From: Sva-07 sp963828415
GTDB lineage: Bacteria > Actinomycetota > Acidimicrobiia > Acidimicrobiales > Ilumatobacteraceae
Reading direction: 5' to 3'
Assembly: GCA_963828415.1 (NCBI GenBank)
Contig: CAWHEI010000012.1
Span: 1,054,001 to 1,118,000, forward strand
Length of the DNA stretch: 64,000 nucleotides
Within the stretch, counting starts at the first letter, position 1. Each line of letters opens with the position of its first letter. Shown one piece after another: positions 25,301 to 33,706 of the stretch. Both the position numbers and the translations under genes were made by a program. Under the pieces are notes generated by a model, which ran no database searches, was not told the DNA's origin, and saw nothing but the letters and a program-made list of their open reading frames with translations.

Positions 25301-27792
25301 TTGCTCAGGTCGACGGTGCCGCTGAGATCGATGAACGTCACCGCCGGCAGCGCACCGCCACCGAACGCGTTGCCGACGTCCGCGCCGGCGCACACGCGCG
25401 GGGCCATGAAGAGCGGGCCGAGGGCGGTGCCGCTGAGCCCGATCGACCTGACCCGCCCGGTGGCTCGGGTGAACAACGTGATCTGGGTACTCGGCGGCCA
25501 CATCACCGGCAAGGCGGTGAGCGCGACGGTCGGGCTGTGAGCAGTGATGTAGTCGGCGAGCTGAGCTGCGGTGGCGTTGGCGGGGAGGTCCGCGCCAACA
25601 GTCAGCGGGATCGAGATGGGTGGAGGCGCGGCGACGGTGGTGTTGTCGTGCAGCACGAACTGCAGGGTGTCGCCGTTGCGTATGTCGAATGGTTCGGCGA
25701 GCAGTGTGCGCACGCGGGCACCGAGCCGCCGATCCTCGGCTTGTCGGGTCTCGTTGCGTTGCGCGAGCAGCCCGATCGCCATGGCACCCGGTGTGTCGAG
25801 CACCTCGAGGCTGCCGGCGACTGCGCCGGTGGTGGTCGGTTCGTGGATGATCTCGACGCCACAACCCAGCGGTTCGGGTCGCCAGCGATCGCCCGTCGTG
25901 GCCCGCGTCGCGTAGAGCCGGTTGCGGCGCACGTTGAACACCCGACCGGGGCGTGTCGGGTGGAACACGGTCTCCGCGACGAATGAGGCGCGATCTGCCC
26001 CGCGGAATCCGTCGTCGAGTTCGCGGGGCCACGTGCCCGTCTGTACCCCGTCGCGCAACAGCGTCACCGCGTTGCGCAGATGGGCGGGGAAGCGCGTCTC
26101 GGTGACGCCGCCCTGCCAGGTGGCGATCAGGCGGTACGGGTCGTCGGGATCGAACGCCACGTACCCGCCGTCGGCGGTGATCACCAGGTCCCACGTCATC
26201 CCACCCGTCGACACGTAGGCGCCGTTGTCCTGATAGCCCGACCCGATGATCGAGGGCAGCCTCGGATGTTGCGTGAGGTCGTACATCTGGGAGGCGCTGA
26301 TGCCGTGGCTCCGCTTGCGCCAGGTGGGCACGCCGGTCGGAATCGGCAGCGTCTGCTGCCCCGCCGCGTACTGGGCAGTTGCCGTGTCCCAGTCGCCACA
26401 CACGGAGATGCCGCCGTCGTTGGCGTCCCACAGCCACACGGGCGCCGGTCCGACACCCTGGTCGAACGGGGCCACCGGACGGGGGGCGAACACGAACTGG
26501 TGGTGGTCGGCGTGGTGACCACGATCGGTGAGATACAGGAACTGGTTCTGAACCTGGCGCCAATGGCTCGCCTGTGACGAGCCCGCGTTCGCCGAGCGGT
26601 TGACGAAGATCTCCTGCATCCCGAACGCGATGTGCGCCGGGTTCTGCGGATTGACGGCGACCGCCAGGTTGTAGTTGCCCTGGCTGAGATCGGCGAAGTT
26701 CGGATGGTTCGCAAGTCGGTTGACGGCCATGTTCGGATTGCCGGCGCCGTTGCTGGCATCGAGGTTGGAGACGCGGAAGACGCGGTAGAGGGTGCGGTCG
26801 GCGCGCGCCCAGGCCGCGTAGATGAACGGGCCGACCCCACCCACGGCCGGCACCACCGCCAACTTGCCGTCGCGCGGCGGCGACGTGCTGAGTGGAGAAC
26901 CACCGGGTCCGGCCGGCGCAGCGGGAATCGAGAACGTGTTCGCCGGGTTCGGTGGCGCGAAGGCGGGCAGGGCCGTCTGCAGCGTGCCGTGTGCGACCTG
27001 CGGGTCGGCGACGCGAACGATCACGGGGCGGTTGGCGATCTCACCGCTCATCGCGAGGAACACCCAGGTCGTGGCACCCAGGGTGACCATGCACACGTCG
27101 GAGTACGCCTGGCCATCGGCATAGTGCGTCCAGGCCGAGCCGCCGTCGACCGTGCGGAAGACGCCGTTGTCGGTCGCCGCCCAGCACACGTCGGGGTCGT
27201 TGGGATCGACGGCGAGTGCCGCGACCCGTGACGAGCCGAACACGGTGGTGCCGGTCGGGTTGGTCCAAGTCGCCCCCGAGTCGGTGCTGACCCAGACTCC
27301 CGACGGGCGGATCGACTCACCGCCACCGGTCGACGACTCGCCGGTGCCGGCCCACACGGTCGCCGGACGGCTCGGCGCGATCGCGATCGCGCCCATCGAG
27401 AGCGACGGTTCGTCGTGCCAGAGCGGGAACCAGGTCTCACCCGCGTCGATCGTCTTGAAGATGCCGCCCGACGCGGGGCCGGCGTACATCACCCGTTGGT
27501 CGCCGGTCGCCGCCTGGTCGACGGCGATGCATCGGACCCGGCCACCGACGTTGCGCGGACCGATCGGGACCCAGTTGTGCGCGCCCGCCACCGCCGTTCG
27601 TCCTCCGGCACCCACCGTCTCGGCAACGCCGGGCCGGGTGACAGCCGCGCCGATCGTGCCGACGCGGACACCGCCGAAGAACTCGGCCTTGACGTCGAGG
27701 TCGGCGTCGAACGGCATCGGGTCCACCAGGAACGCCGAGGCAGGGGCCACATCGTCCTCGGTCGGGTCCGGCGGGGTCTCGTCGTTGCTCAT
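22351..27792 (-). CDS. giant Asp-box (BNR/sortilin-like) repeat protein, last gene of the contractile operon
   Basis: 1813 residues from MSNDETPPDPTED, two bases after the preceding stop. Asp-box turns occur at intervals: KTIDAGETW, VSTDSGATW, RTVDGGSAW, RSDDGGDTW, RTIDSGVSW and VSTNGGTSW. The N-terminal propeller covers about residues 60-480, with WD40/YVTN/BNR-like blocks; a second Asp-box set occurs near 1120-1260. Between and after lie beta-rich segments (for example LQFVLHDNTTV and VTVQINNRGAFSTTS) and a C-terminal region with two similar blocks containing AAGQSFITPF and FALGDLVVVPG. No signal peptide. Position and size suggest a surface-exposed tail component or a cargo protein; binding of glycans or proteins is typical of such propellers. 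Confidence 0.7.
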   Translation of the reverse strand: MSNDETPPDPTEDDVAPASAFLVDPMPFDADLDVKAEFFGGVRVGTIGAAVTRPGVAETVGAGGRTAVAGAHNWVPIGPRNVGGRVRCIAVDQAATGDQRVMYAGPASGGIFKTIDAGETWFPLWHDEPSLSMGAIAIAPSRPATVWAGTGESSTGGGESIRPSGVWVSTDSGATWTNPTGTTVFGSSRVAALAVDPNDPDVCWAATDNGVFRTVDGGSAWTHYADGQAYSDVCMVTLGATTWVFLAMSGEIANRPVIVRVADPQVAHGTLQTALPAFAPPNPANTFSIPAAPAGPGGSPLSTSPPRDGKLAVVPAVGGVGPFIYAAWARADRTLYRVFRVSNLDASNGAGNPNMAVNRLANHPNFADLSQGNYNLAVAVNPQNPAHIAFGMQEIFVNRSANAGSSQASHWRQVQNQFLYLTDRGHHADHHQFVFAPRPVAPFDQGVGPAPVWLWDANDGGISVCGDWDTATAQYAAGQQTLPIPTGVPTWRKRSHGISASQMYDLTQHPRLPSIIGSGYQDNGAYVSTGGMTWDLVITADGGYVAFDPDDPYRLIATWQGGVTETRFPAHLRNAVTLLRDGVQTGTWPRELDDGFRGADRASFVAETVFHPTRPGRVFNVRRNRLYATRATTGDRWRPEPLGCGVEIIHEPTTTGAVAGSLEVLDTPGAMAIGLLAQRNETRQAEDRRLGARVRTLLAEPFDIRNGDTLQFVLHDNTTVAAPPPISIPLTVGADLPANATAAQLADYITAHSPTVALTALPVMWPPSTQITLFTRATGRVRSIGLSGTALGPLFMAPRVCAGADVGNAFGGGALPAVTFIDLSGTVDLSNTRLTVTHDAGGPVDIDFAAGSVLGLHALAIRLRAALPVSILVSTNPVDWGIRLTTTAANRTADIAGSAAASFTAQPAFPARSFSLNRSKTFDFVPPPPPLDQIRIREQAPVRQTPLLDLTAAGLGTASETGVTSVELIHSLRQLLAGVPAASSVRVRVDLDVNPSHAGDWGWSTEGRATEVAFAPSDPNVAWVGDLAGRMYRSDDGGDTWGRVTPLPSVDGVGEVDAIAVHPTTPGTVLVGVYAQGAFVPPIELLFRTIDSGVSWTHIGADIQDAAGNRVGVRAIEFDRMNPDRLFAGTDVGVWVSTNGGTSWAVFNEGLPNARVADLTYEPRRQLLRAGLWGRGVYERHVGAATAKDVRLHVRTSTLDDGWNQPVPGPAVDAVVPTSVTLDASPDIKQTATDPRRGLVLDGVEFDEDVVNEPIRPGPSFVTVQINNRGAFSTTSARVALLWAPADNGPPELPDALWDALGAGTLTAASKFGSWTTIDDLAVADPQNVDHDVVAPGYPRAVIFGTGAPGFQWSAADLTGHRRIGLLALARSTEDPLARGPSSVFDVIHTEPKVAYRECEVVDAADDDRIVLRADDRTGFTIAAPGGGLGNAANGAAPFGLTAAGAPTTLSEFARPGPYNLSVAPVRAFRLRSTHNVTISFAPGDPAIRNIGAAFADEVAAVINRSMIDAGIPVRASGRQYPNNFQDALAVTPIGGAELTFAAASTAAGRLGMATGVTRTAAAGQSFITPFASRGPFNLTPPGSGVPRTLVCTVVVNGLIQFPPTTKEIPSPATATARQVRAAINRQCREAGIAAIAEPRRRGLSVRRTSTEAAGTRVVTGGFALGDLVVVPGAEVAVGADRQALFDVITTWGRDVIAPSATNRLYLRSANTGNIHLAAVRHRLFEVTLEPFGVAAVGVTATEPRVAGESGVAVLSWDVGAVGAGSRVFVLAIADTTAEPLDPTAAGVITSLGDAHTFCLAHPNAALREFVVA

Positions 27793-27794
27793 CG

Positions 27795-28897
27795 TCAGGC
27801 GGGGAGATCGAGGAGGTGGACGATGCCTGCGGTGAGTTCGGCATTGGTCGGGCGGAATCGGCGGCCGTCGTGGGCGATCACCGTAGGCGTGTACGCCATC
27901 GCGACCGGTGCGCTGGTGTCCGCGACGGTGTCGCTGGCGACACGGAGCCAGGCCCTCCACAGCGGCACCCATCCCATCGCCAGAGCGACGGCGCGTCCGT
28001 CCGGTGCGCCGGGTGCAAGGGGCGCACCAGCGAGCGCCTCTTCCGGCGACGCTCCACCGCTGACCACCTCGCGCCATTCGTTGACGCGCCGCTCGTCGAG
28101 ATTCCAGCGGCGGAACACCTCGGTCACCGGATCCAGATTGCCCAACGGTGGCGGCGCCGGCGGCGCGTTCTGACCGAGGGGCGCGAGCGGGTTCGGCTGG
28201 GCCGGGACGACGTCGCGTAGGCGTGACGCCCCACCGAGACACAGCAACACGGCGAGATCGGCTGCGGTGCCGAGGGCCGTGTCGTCGACGTCGCCGAGAC
28301 CGGCATGAGGGACGACACGAACACCGCGGAGCGCCGACGTCGCAGGCGCGGTCAGGTCGAAGCTCGTCGCAAGCGTCGAGCGAGGCGTGTGCCGGATCAG
28401 CGACGCACGCTCACGGCTGTCGCCAACGGCGACGAACGTCGCCTGGGCGCCAAGGTGATCGGCGTGGGTCGCGAGATCGTCGCCGGGATCGGCGAGCGTG
28501 GTCGGCCACGGCAGGTCGTAGTCGGGATCGGGGTCTGCTGCGTCGTCGGCGTCCGCGATCTCGGCGTGGAGGTCGCCGGGCAGCGCCGCGGTCAGCGCCG
28601 CGACGATCGAGGCCGCCGTGCGATCGCCGGGCCCGAGCACGATCGTGGTCGTGGTACCACCTGTGCGCAGCTGGATCTCGTGGCCGTCGTGGGCGATCTC
28701 GAGGGGTTGGGCACCGGTCCACCAGACGCGCACGAGCGGGCGCATTCCGCTCGGATAGTTCAGGTCGGCGCGGCCCGGCGCAGCGACGGCGGGATCGAAC
28801 CACAGGGTCGAGTCATCGAACAGGTGCGCCAGAGCCGTCGGCTCGTGAATCGCCAGCGGAGGTGGTGGCGGCGATGACGGCGCCGGAGACGCGGGGG
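27795..28897 (-). CDS. C-terminal part of the tail-operon membrane protein, in a shifted frame
   Basis: Reads in a frame one base back from the preceding segment, from the C-run at 28893-28897 to a stop at 27795. It has no good start of its own: the first in-frame Met is far inside (YPSGMRPLV), while protein-like sequence already begins at the junction (SPAPSSPPPPPLAIHEPTAL). About 365 residues, with a beta-rich part (VRVWWTGAQPLEIAHDGHEIQL) and a soluble C-terminal part (FRRWNLDERRVNEWREVVSGG, then LAMGWVPLWRAWLRVA). No known domain. It most likely forms one protein with the upstream membrane part, by frameshift in the cell or by a base missing from the sequence. Confidence 0.6.
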
Positions 28898-30415
28898 CGC
28901 GGGCGCGGGCGGGATCGGATCCGGCTGGCGGGTGAACCACGAGAGCCAGTGGCTTCCCGCCAGCGAGAACGCGACGGGGAGACCGGCGCCGAGCCAGAGC
29001 CCGAGTGTGGTGATGATCCACGTGACCCACGACGCCGTGTCCTCGTCGTCGGACCCCGCCGCCTCGACCATCGCTTTGATGATCGCCGCCTGGGTGAGCG
29101 CCGCGATCGACGTCATGGCCGGGATCGTCTGCAGCCCGAAGACGGCCGACGCTCCCGGGTCGCGTCCGCCCGTCGCGGCGATCGCACGGATCAGCGAGTA
29201 GACGTCCGCTCCGAGCAGTCCGGCCACGATCGCCCAACGCGCGGCGGGCGACGGATCGTCGTCATCGGAGCCGATCGTCGGGATCCAGCCGACGACGAGT
29301 CCGACACGGGCGAGGAACAGCGCGAGCGCGTTCCAGAACGCCTCGGAGTGATCGGGGACGTTCGACCACATGATCATCGAGTAGATGAACGGGCTGATCG
29401 AGCCGAGTCCGTTCGAGATCGTGATCAGCTCCGAGAACGAGCGGTCGGTCAGGACGTCGGTGGTGTTGAAGCGGTTGGCGTGCGGCAGGACCCGAGCCAA
29501 CAACGTCGCCAGCGACGGTGCCAGCAGCAGCGGCGTCAGCACTCCGAACCACGGTCCAGCACCCCATGGTGTGATGCCCGAGATCATGCGTTCGTAGCCG
29601 GCGCTGACCCGATCGACGTCGATGTTGCGGGCCTCGGTCAGGCCCTGTTCGTACGCCGAGAAGCCATGCCGCAACGGTGCGGGCTCCTGCAGTCCATACG
29701 TTGCCTCGAGCGCGTCGACGTACTTCTGCCAGTAGGGCAGCGCATTGGCCATCGTCGGCCACGCGGCGTTCCACATCGCCACCGGATCGGCGGTTCCGAA
29801 CAGACGGGTCAGGACCAGGTCGTCGACGGCGGCGACGAACGGGGCCGGGCGGTGCCGGTTCCACTCCTGGTTCGAGACCTGCGCCTGGGCGCCGCGCGCC
29901 ACGGGTCCCATCACGACACCGTGGGCGATCGCGCCGTACATGCCGAGCGTGACGGACTCGCCACGGGCGCGCACGGCGGCGTCTGCCTCCGCGCGCACCG
30001 CTGCACCGAACGCATTGACGAAGTCGGTGCTCGGCACATCGACACGCGACCAGTTGGGATCTCGTGTGCCGCGTCGGACGACGTCGGCTCGCCACGGTCC
30101 TCCGGCACCGAACAGATCGATGAACGTGGGGAGCTCGAACCCTGCGGAGCCGAGCACGGCGAACCGGCTGGGACCCGGGGCCAGCGGACTCGTCGGATCG
30201 AGCGCTACCGGATCGGTGCCGCCGAGGATGTCGGACGCCGCGCGCACCAGCCCGAGAACACGTCGGTCGGTGGCGCCGAACGTCGACCGGCCGAGCCCAC
30301 CCGACAGCGCGTTGACGGTGGTCGCGTCGAGCTTTCGTTCGAGGGCCTCGCGCGCGTCGCGGACGCGAGCGTTGGCGAGCGCGACGACAGCGGCCGGCTG
30401 GACGAGCGAGCTCAC
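28760..30415 (-). CDS. multi-pass membrane protein of the contractile operon (N-terminal part)
   Basis: 551 residues as read, from a GTG overlapping the previous stop by four bases (GTGA). The first 285 residues are soluble (DFVNAFGAAVRAEADAAVRARGE; WPTMANALPYWQKYVDALEATYG). Five hydrophobic segments follow at about 289-309 (GPWFGVLTPLLLAPSLATLL), 360-380, 392-413, 427-447 and 463-487 (WIITTLGLWLGAGLPVAF). After TRQPDPIPPAPAP the frame degenerates into Arg-rich sequence, while good coding continues in another phase (previous entry). A membrane protein inside a contractile-tail operon suggests a membrane anchor, docking factor or effector. Streptomyces systems are also linked to a membrane protein (CisA) that takes part in cell death, but I see no direct similarity to claim. 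Confidence 0.65.
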   Translation of the reverse strand: MSSLVQPAAVVALANARVRDAREALERKLDATTVNALSGGLGRSTFGATDRRVLGLVRAASDILGGTDPVALDPTSPLAPGPSRFAVLGSAGFELPTFIDLFGAGGPWRADVVRRGTRDPNWSRVDVPSTDFVNAFGAAVRAEADAAVRARGESVTLGMYGAIAHGVVMGPVARGAQAQVSNQEWNRHRPAPFVAAVDDLVLTRLFGTADPVAMWNAAWPTMANALPYWQKYVDALEATYGLQEPAPLRHGFSAYEQGLTEARNIDVDRVSAGYERMISGITPWGAGPWFGVLTPLLLAPSLATLLARVLPHANRFNTTDVLTDRSFSELITISNGLGSISPFIYSMIMWSNVPDHSEAFWNALALFLARVGLVVGWIPTIGSDDDDPSPAARWAIVAGLLGADVYSLIRAIAATGGRDPGASAVFGLQTIPAMTSIAALTQAAIIKAMVEAAGSDDEDTASWVTWIITTLGLWLGAGLPVAFSLAGSHWLSWFTRQPDPIPPAPAPPRLRRRHRRHHLRWRFTSRRLWRTCSMTRPCGSIPPSLRRAAPT

Positions 30416-33400
30416 AGCCCGAACCCTCCTGGCACGTCGACCGACGCGGCGATCGAGAGATCGAGGCCGGGAATCGGCCCGCCGTCGGACTCGCACGCTT
30501 CTTGCAGCCGTTCGAGCGCGTCGATGACGCGGTTCATGCCGCCGTCGATGTCGGCGCCGATGGCCGCCAGCCGTGTGAACACCGGGTCGAGGAGTGCCCC
30601 GAGATCGAACGACCCGATCAGCGAACTCAACCGGTCGTACACCTCCAGCACGGGAGCGAGCACCACCGTCGGCGCGAACTGCTCGACGAACTCCTCGATC
30701 AGGGTGCGCAGCTCGTCGACCGCGGTCTGCACGGGCGCGAGCGGGTCGAAGGCGTCGAGGTTGCTGCGCAGGTCGTCGAAGAGCGCCAGTGGACCGGCGA
30801 GCACGACGTCGGGTCGCAGCGCGTCGACCTTCGCCGTGAGCTGGTCGTGCAGCGCGGTCAGGCCGGCGGTCAGCGTGGTCACAGAGAGCGCGTCGAGGAG
30901 CCCCTCGATCTCGTCGATGCCCTCGTGGAGCGGAGCGAACACTCCTTCACGGACGAGTTCGACGAGCCGTTGGAAGATCGAGTTGCCGACCGCCTCCATC
31001 GGACCGATCACGGACTCGGCGCCCGCCGCGGCCAGTGCGTCGAGCAGGGCCGTGCGCGGATCCTGGTCGGGGTCGGCGCCCGCCGCAGCGAGCAACTCGC
31101 GCACTTTGGCTGCGACCGGTGCGAGCGGCCCGAACGACGCGGCGAGTCCGGACGAGACCACGGCCACCTCGGACCGGTCGGGTGCCGTCGTCGCCGAGAC
31201 GGTCGACGACGCCGACGCCATCAGCGACGACACCCGGTCGACGTTGCCGAGCACCAGCGCCAGCGACGCCGTGGGCGATGACGCAGCGAGGCTCGGGGCC
31301 AGTCGGGTGACGAGGAGACTGTCGGCTGGATGGGCCGACAGCGCTGTCTGCAACGCGCGGTGTCCCCCATCGAGCTCGACGGTGATGCCACGGACGTCGA
31401 GCTGCTGCATCGTTGTTGCTGCGGTGGCCAGCGCGGCGGACGCATGTGCGAGGCGTTCACGCACCACCATGGAACCGTCTCGCTCGCCGCGTATCCAGGC
31501 GAGCACCTCGGAGACACCTCCCGGGTTGACCTTGTAGGGCAGCGCCCCGAGTGCGGCGCCGGTGATGCCGGCGAGCAAGCCGGTGCCGGGCTCGGCCGGT
31601 CGCATCGAGTCGATCAGGTCGGACCAGTTCTCGCGGAGAGAGACGAACAGGGGTGCAGGATCGAAACGCCGTGCGTGATCGACGATGCTCTGCTCGACCT
31701 CGTCCAAACGCTCACTCCATGTCGCCAGGGCGAGCGTCGTGTCGACCTGCTCGCGCACGTCGTCGAGGAGTTCGGTGACGGGAGCGAGCAGTGCGTCAGG
31801 GCTCACCTGGTCCAGCGTGCTGACCACGGTGTCGAGCGCTTCGTCGATCGGACGCAGCATCGCACGCAGATCGATCGAACCGAGTGCGTTGCGCACCTCG
31901 TCGAGCACTTCGTCGATCGGCGCCAACAGCACGGCCGGGTCGAGCTGGTCGAGACCCTCGGCGAGCGCGCCGAAGGCCTGATCCTCCAAGTCGGTCAGGA
32001 GCGGACGCGGATCGATCGAAGCGACGAATGCGGTGACCTCCCGGTACCCGGCCTCCACCGCTTCGAGCACGGAGGCGTCGAGACCGTCGATGATCGCTTC
32101 GAGCCGAGTGTGGAGTTCTGCGCGCACCGGCTCGAGGTCGAGCGCCTCGACCGGCGCGCACGCGGCTTCGAGCGCCGCCTTGAGATCGTCGGGGAGCAGC
32201 GCCTTCGGAACCAGCCCCAGCGCGTCGGCCGTCGTCTCGATCACTCCGCTGGCCACGTCGAACACCGGGCGCACCGGAACCGAACCCAGGGCGTCGGCCA
32301 CCGTGGTCAGCGTGTCGGTGATGGTCGCGAGGAGTGTGTCGAGATCGAGGTCGTCGAGCACGGACGACACCGACTCGAACGGCGCGGCAACCACTGCGGC
32401 CGCGTCGGTCAGTGCGTCGCGAATGGGGTCGAGCAGGTCGTCGATGCCGGCGACGAGGTCCTGTACCTCGGTGGTAGCACCCGCGATCGCGCCGCCGATG
32501 GTGTCCAAGACGTCCTGCAGCGGGGTGACGACCGTGTCGATCGCATCGGTGATCACCCCGAGGTCGACGGCGTCGATCGCTTCGGCGACCGGGTCGAGCA
32601 CCGTGGCGAGAATCGCGCCGAGTTCGTCGAGTGCTTGGCGGACCGCGCGCAGCGGCGACAACAATGGATCGAGGATCGGATCGATCGCTCGGCGCAGTGC
32701 GGTGGGTTCGATCTCGGCGATCGCGTTCTCCATCTGCGATGCCAGCGCCGCGGTCGCGCCCCACACGGCGTCGGCGCCCAGTTCAGGAACGGAGACGTCG
32801 AGCAGCGGCTGGGCGTAGCCGCGCAGTGTGGCCACCAGCGCGTCGACGGGGACCAAGGCCGACGACGACAGCGCCACGCTCGCCAACGTCAAGCCTCCAA
32901 CCAGCTCCGGGAGGTCGGCGTCGACGAGCGTTGCCTCGGTGTACGCGAGCCCGCGCACCAAGAGGTCGAGAAGTTCGCGAACGTCGGCGAGGTACGTCTC
33001 GATGGGGCGGGCGACGATGTCGACCAGGGCTGCGTCGCTCGGGTCGATCCCGTCGAGGAGGCCGGCCAGCCGCGCTGCGGTTGCCTGTCCGACGACGGCG
33101 ACGAGTCCGGCGATTCGAGGTGCGGCGAGCAGACCGACGGCCAGTTCGGCGCGCTCGTCGATCTCGCGCGATGCGGTCTCGACACCGAGCAGTGCTCCGA
33201 CGAGTTGGATCAGCGAGATCAACCCACCCGACGGACCGCCGACGAGCGCTCCGGGCGCCCGGAGATCGAGACCGAGCGGTTCGAGGAGGTCGATGGCGGG
33301 TTGGATGCCGGGGATGTCACCGATGCGACCGGCCGCTTCGAACAGAGCAGGCAGTCCCGTGCCAGTCGGCCCGATGGCCGTCTCGAACGACGCGACGAGG

Positions 33401-33702
33401 TCGGGAAGTTCACCCGACGCGACGAGGTCGAGCATGGCCAGCGCGGCGCGGAGTGGGCCGAGCACGACGTCGAGGTCCGGCAGCGCTCCGACCACCGACC
33501 CGAGCCCGCCGATCACGGTCGACATCGAGCCGGCCACATCGGAGAGATCGAATGACTCCAGATCGATCGCGTCGAGGTCGCCGGCGAACGACAGTGTCGG
33601 CAGGCCGACGCCCTGGAGGACGTCGGTCAGCCCGGAGAAGGTCGCGTCGAGCTGGAAGCCACCGGAACCGAAGCTCGCATCGAGTGTTGCGCTGAGCGGC
33701 AC
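30412..33702 (-). CDS. 1096-residue amphipathic helical repeat protein of the contractile operon
   Basis: GTG start four bases after the preceding gene. The whole length is rich in Leu, Ala, Asp and Val, arranged as short helices split by Pro/Gly: typical units are LDPVAEAIDAVDLG, VVTPLQDVLDTIGGAI, LDPIRDALTDAAAVV and LAPVLEVYDRLSSL, at a spacing of about 35-45 residues, mainly between residues 280 and 720 and again near the end. The first 30 residues (LDASFGSGGFQLDATFSG) are beta-like. Length and helical nature would suit a tape-measure protein, but its distal location and Asp-rich repeats also suit an extended scaffold or apolipoprotein-like surface. No known family recognised, so the role is unassigned. 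Confidence 0.6.
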   Translation of the reverse strand: MPLSATLDASFGSGGFQLDATFSGLTDVLQGVGLPTLSFAGDLDAIDLESFDLSDVAGSMSTVIGGLGSVVGALPDLDVVLGPLRAALAMLDLVASGELPDLVASFETAIGPTGTGLPALFEAAGRIGDIPGIQPAIDLLEPLGLDLRAPGALVGGPSGGLISLIQLVGALLGVETASREIDERAELAVGLLAAPRIAGLVAVVGQATAARLAGLLDGIDPSDAALVDIVARPIETYLADVRELLDLLVRGLAYTEATLVDADLPELVGGLTLASVALSSSALVPVDALVATLRGYAQPLLDVSVPELGADAVWGATAALASQMENAIAEIEPTALRRAIDPILDPLLSPLRAVRQALDELGAILATVLDPVAEAIDAVDLGVITDAIDTVVTPLQDVLDTIGGAIAGATTEVQDLVAGIDDLLDPIRDALTDAAAVVAAPFESVSSVLDDLDLDTLLATITDTLTTVADALGSVPVRPVFDVASGVIETTADALGLVPKALLPDDLKAALEAACAPVEALDLEPVRAELHTRLEAIIDGLDASVLEAVEAGYREVTAFVASIDPRPLLTDLEDQAFGALAEGLDQLDPAVLLAPIDEVLDEVRNALGSIDLRAMLRPIDEALDTVVSTLDQVSPDALLAPVTELLDDVREQVDTTLALATWSERLDEVEQSIVDHARRFDPAPLFVSLRENWSDLIDSMRPAEPGTGLLAGITGAALGALPYKVNPGGVSEVLAWIRGERDGSMVVRERLAHASAALATAATTMQQLDVRGITVELDGGHRALQTALSAHPADSLLVTRLAPSLAASSPTASLALVLGNVDRVSSLMASASSTVSATTAPDRSEVAVVSSGLAASFGPLAPVAAKVRELLAAAGADPDQDPRTALLDALAAAGAESVIGPMEAVGNSIFQRLVELVREGVFAPLHEGIDEIEGLLDALSVTTLTAGLTALHDQLTAKVDALRPDVVLAGPLALFDDLRSNLDAFDPLAPVQTAVDELRTLIEEFVEQFAPTVVLAPVLEVYDRLSSLIGSFDLGALLDPVFTRLAAIGADIDGGMNRVIDALERLQEACESDGGPIPGLDLSIAASVDVPGGFGL

Positions 33703-33706
33703 CGCG

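Noticed and set aside
22990..25986. 998-residue plus-strand open frame
   Set aside because: Antisense to the Asp-box protein; Arg/Gly/Asp low complexity with no domain.
28148..31537. 1129-residue plus-strand open frame opposite the membrane and helical proteins
   Set aside because: Arg/Ser-rich, low-complexity translation typical of antisense frames in GC-rich DNA; the minus-strand frames have coupled starts and protein-like sequence.
31330..33555. 741-residue plus-strand open frame
   Set aside because: Antisense to the 1096-residue helical protein; its repeats (VDQVGPVLAE, DRRQQHG) mirror the sense repeats and there is no ribosome site.
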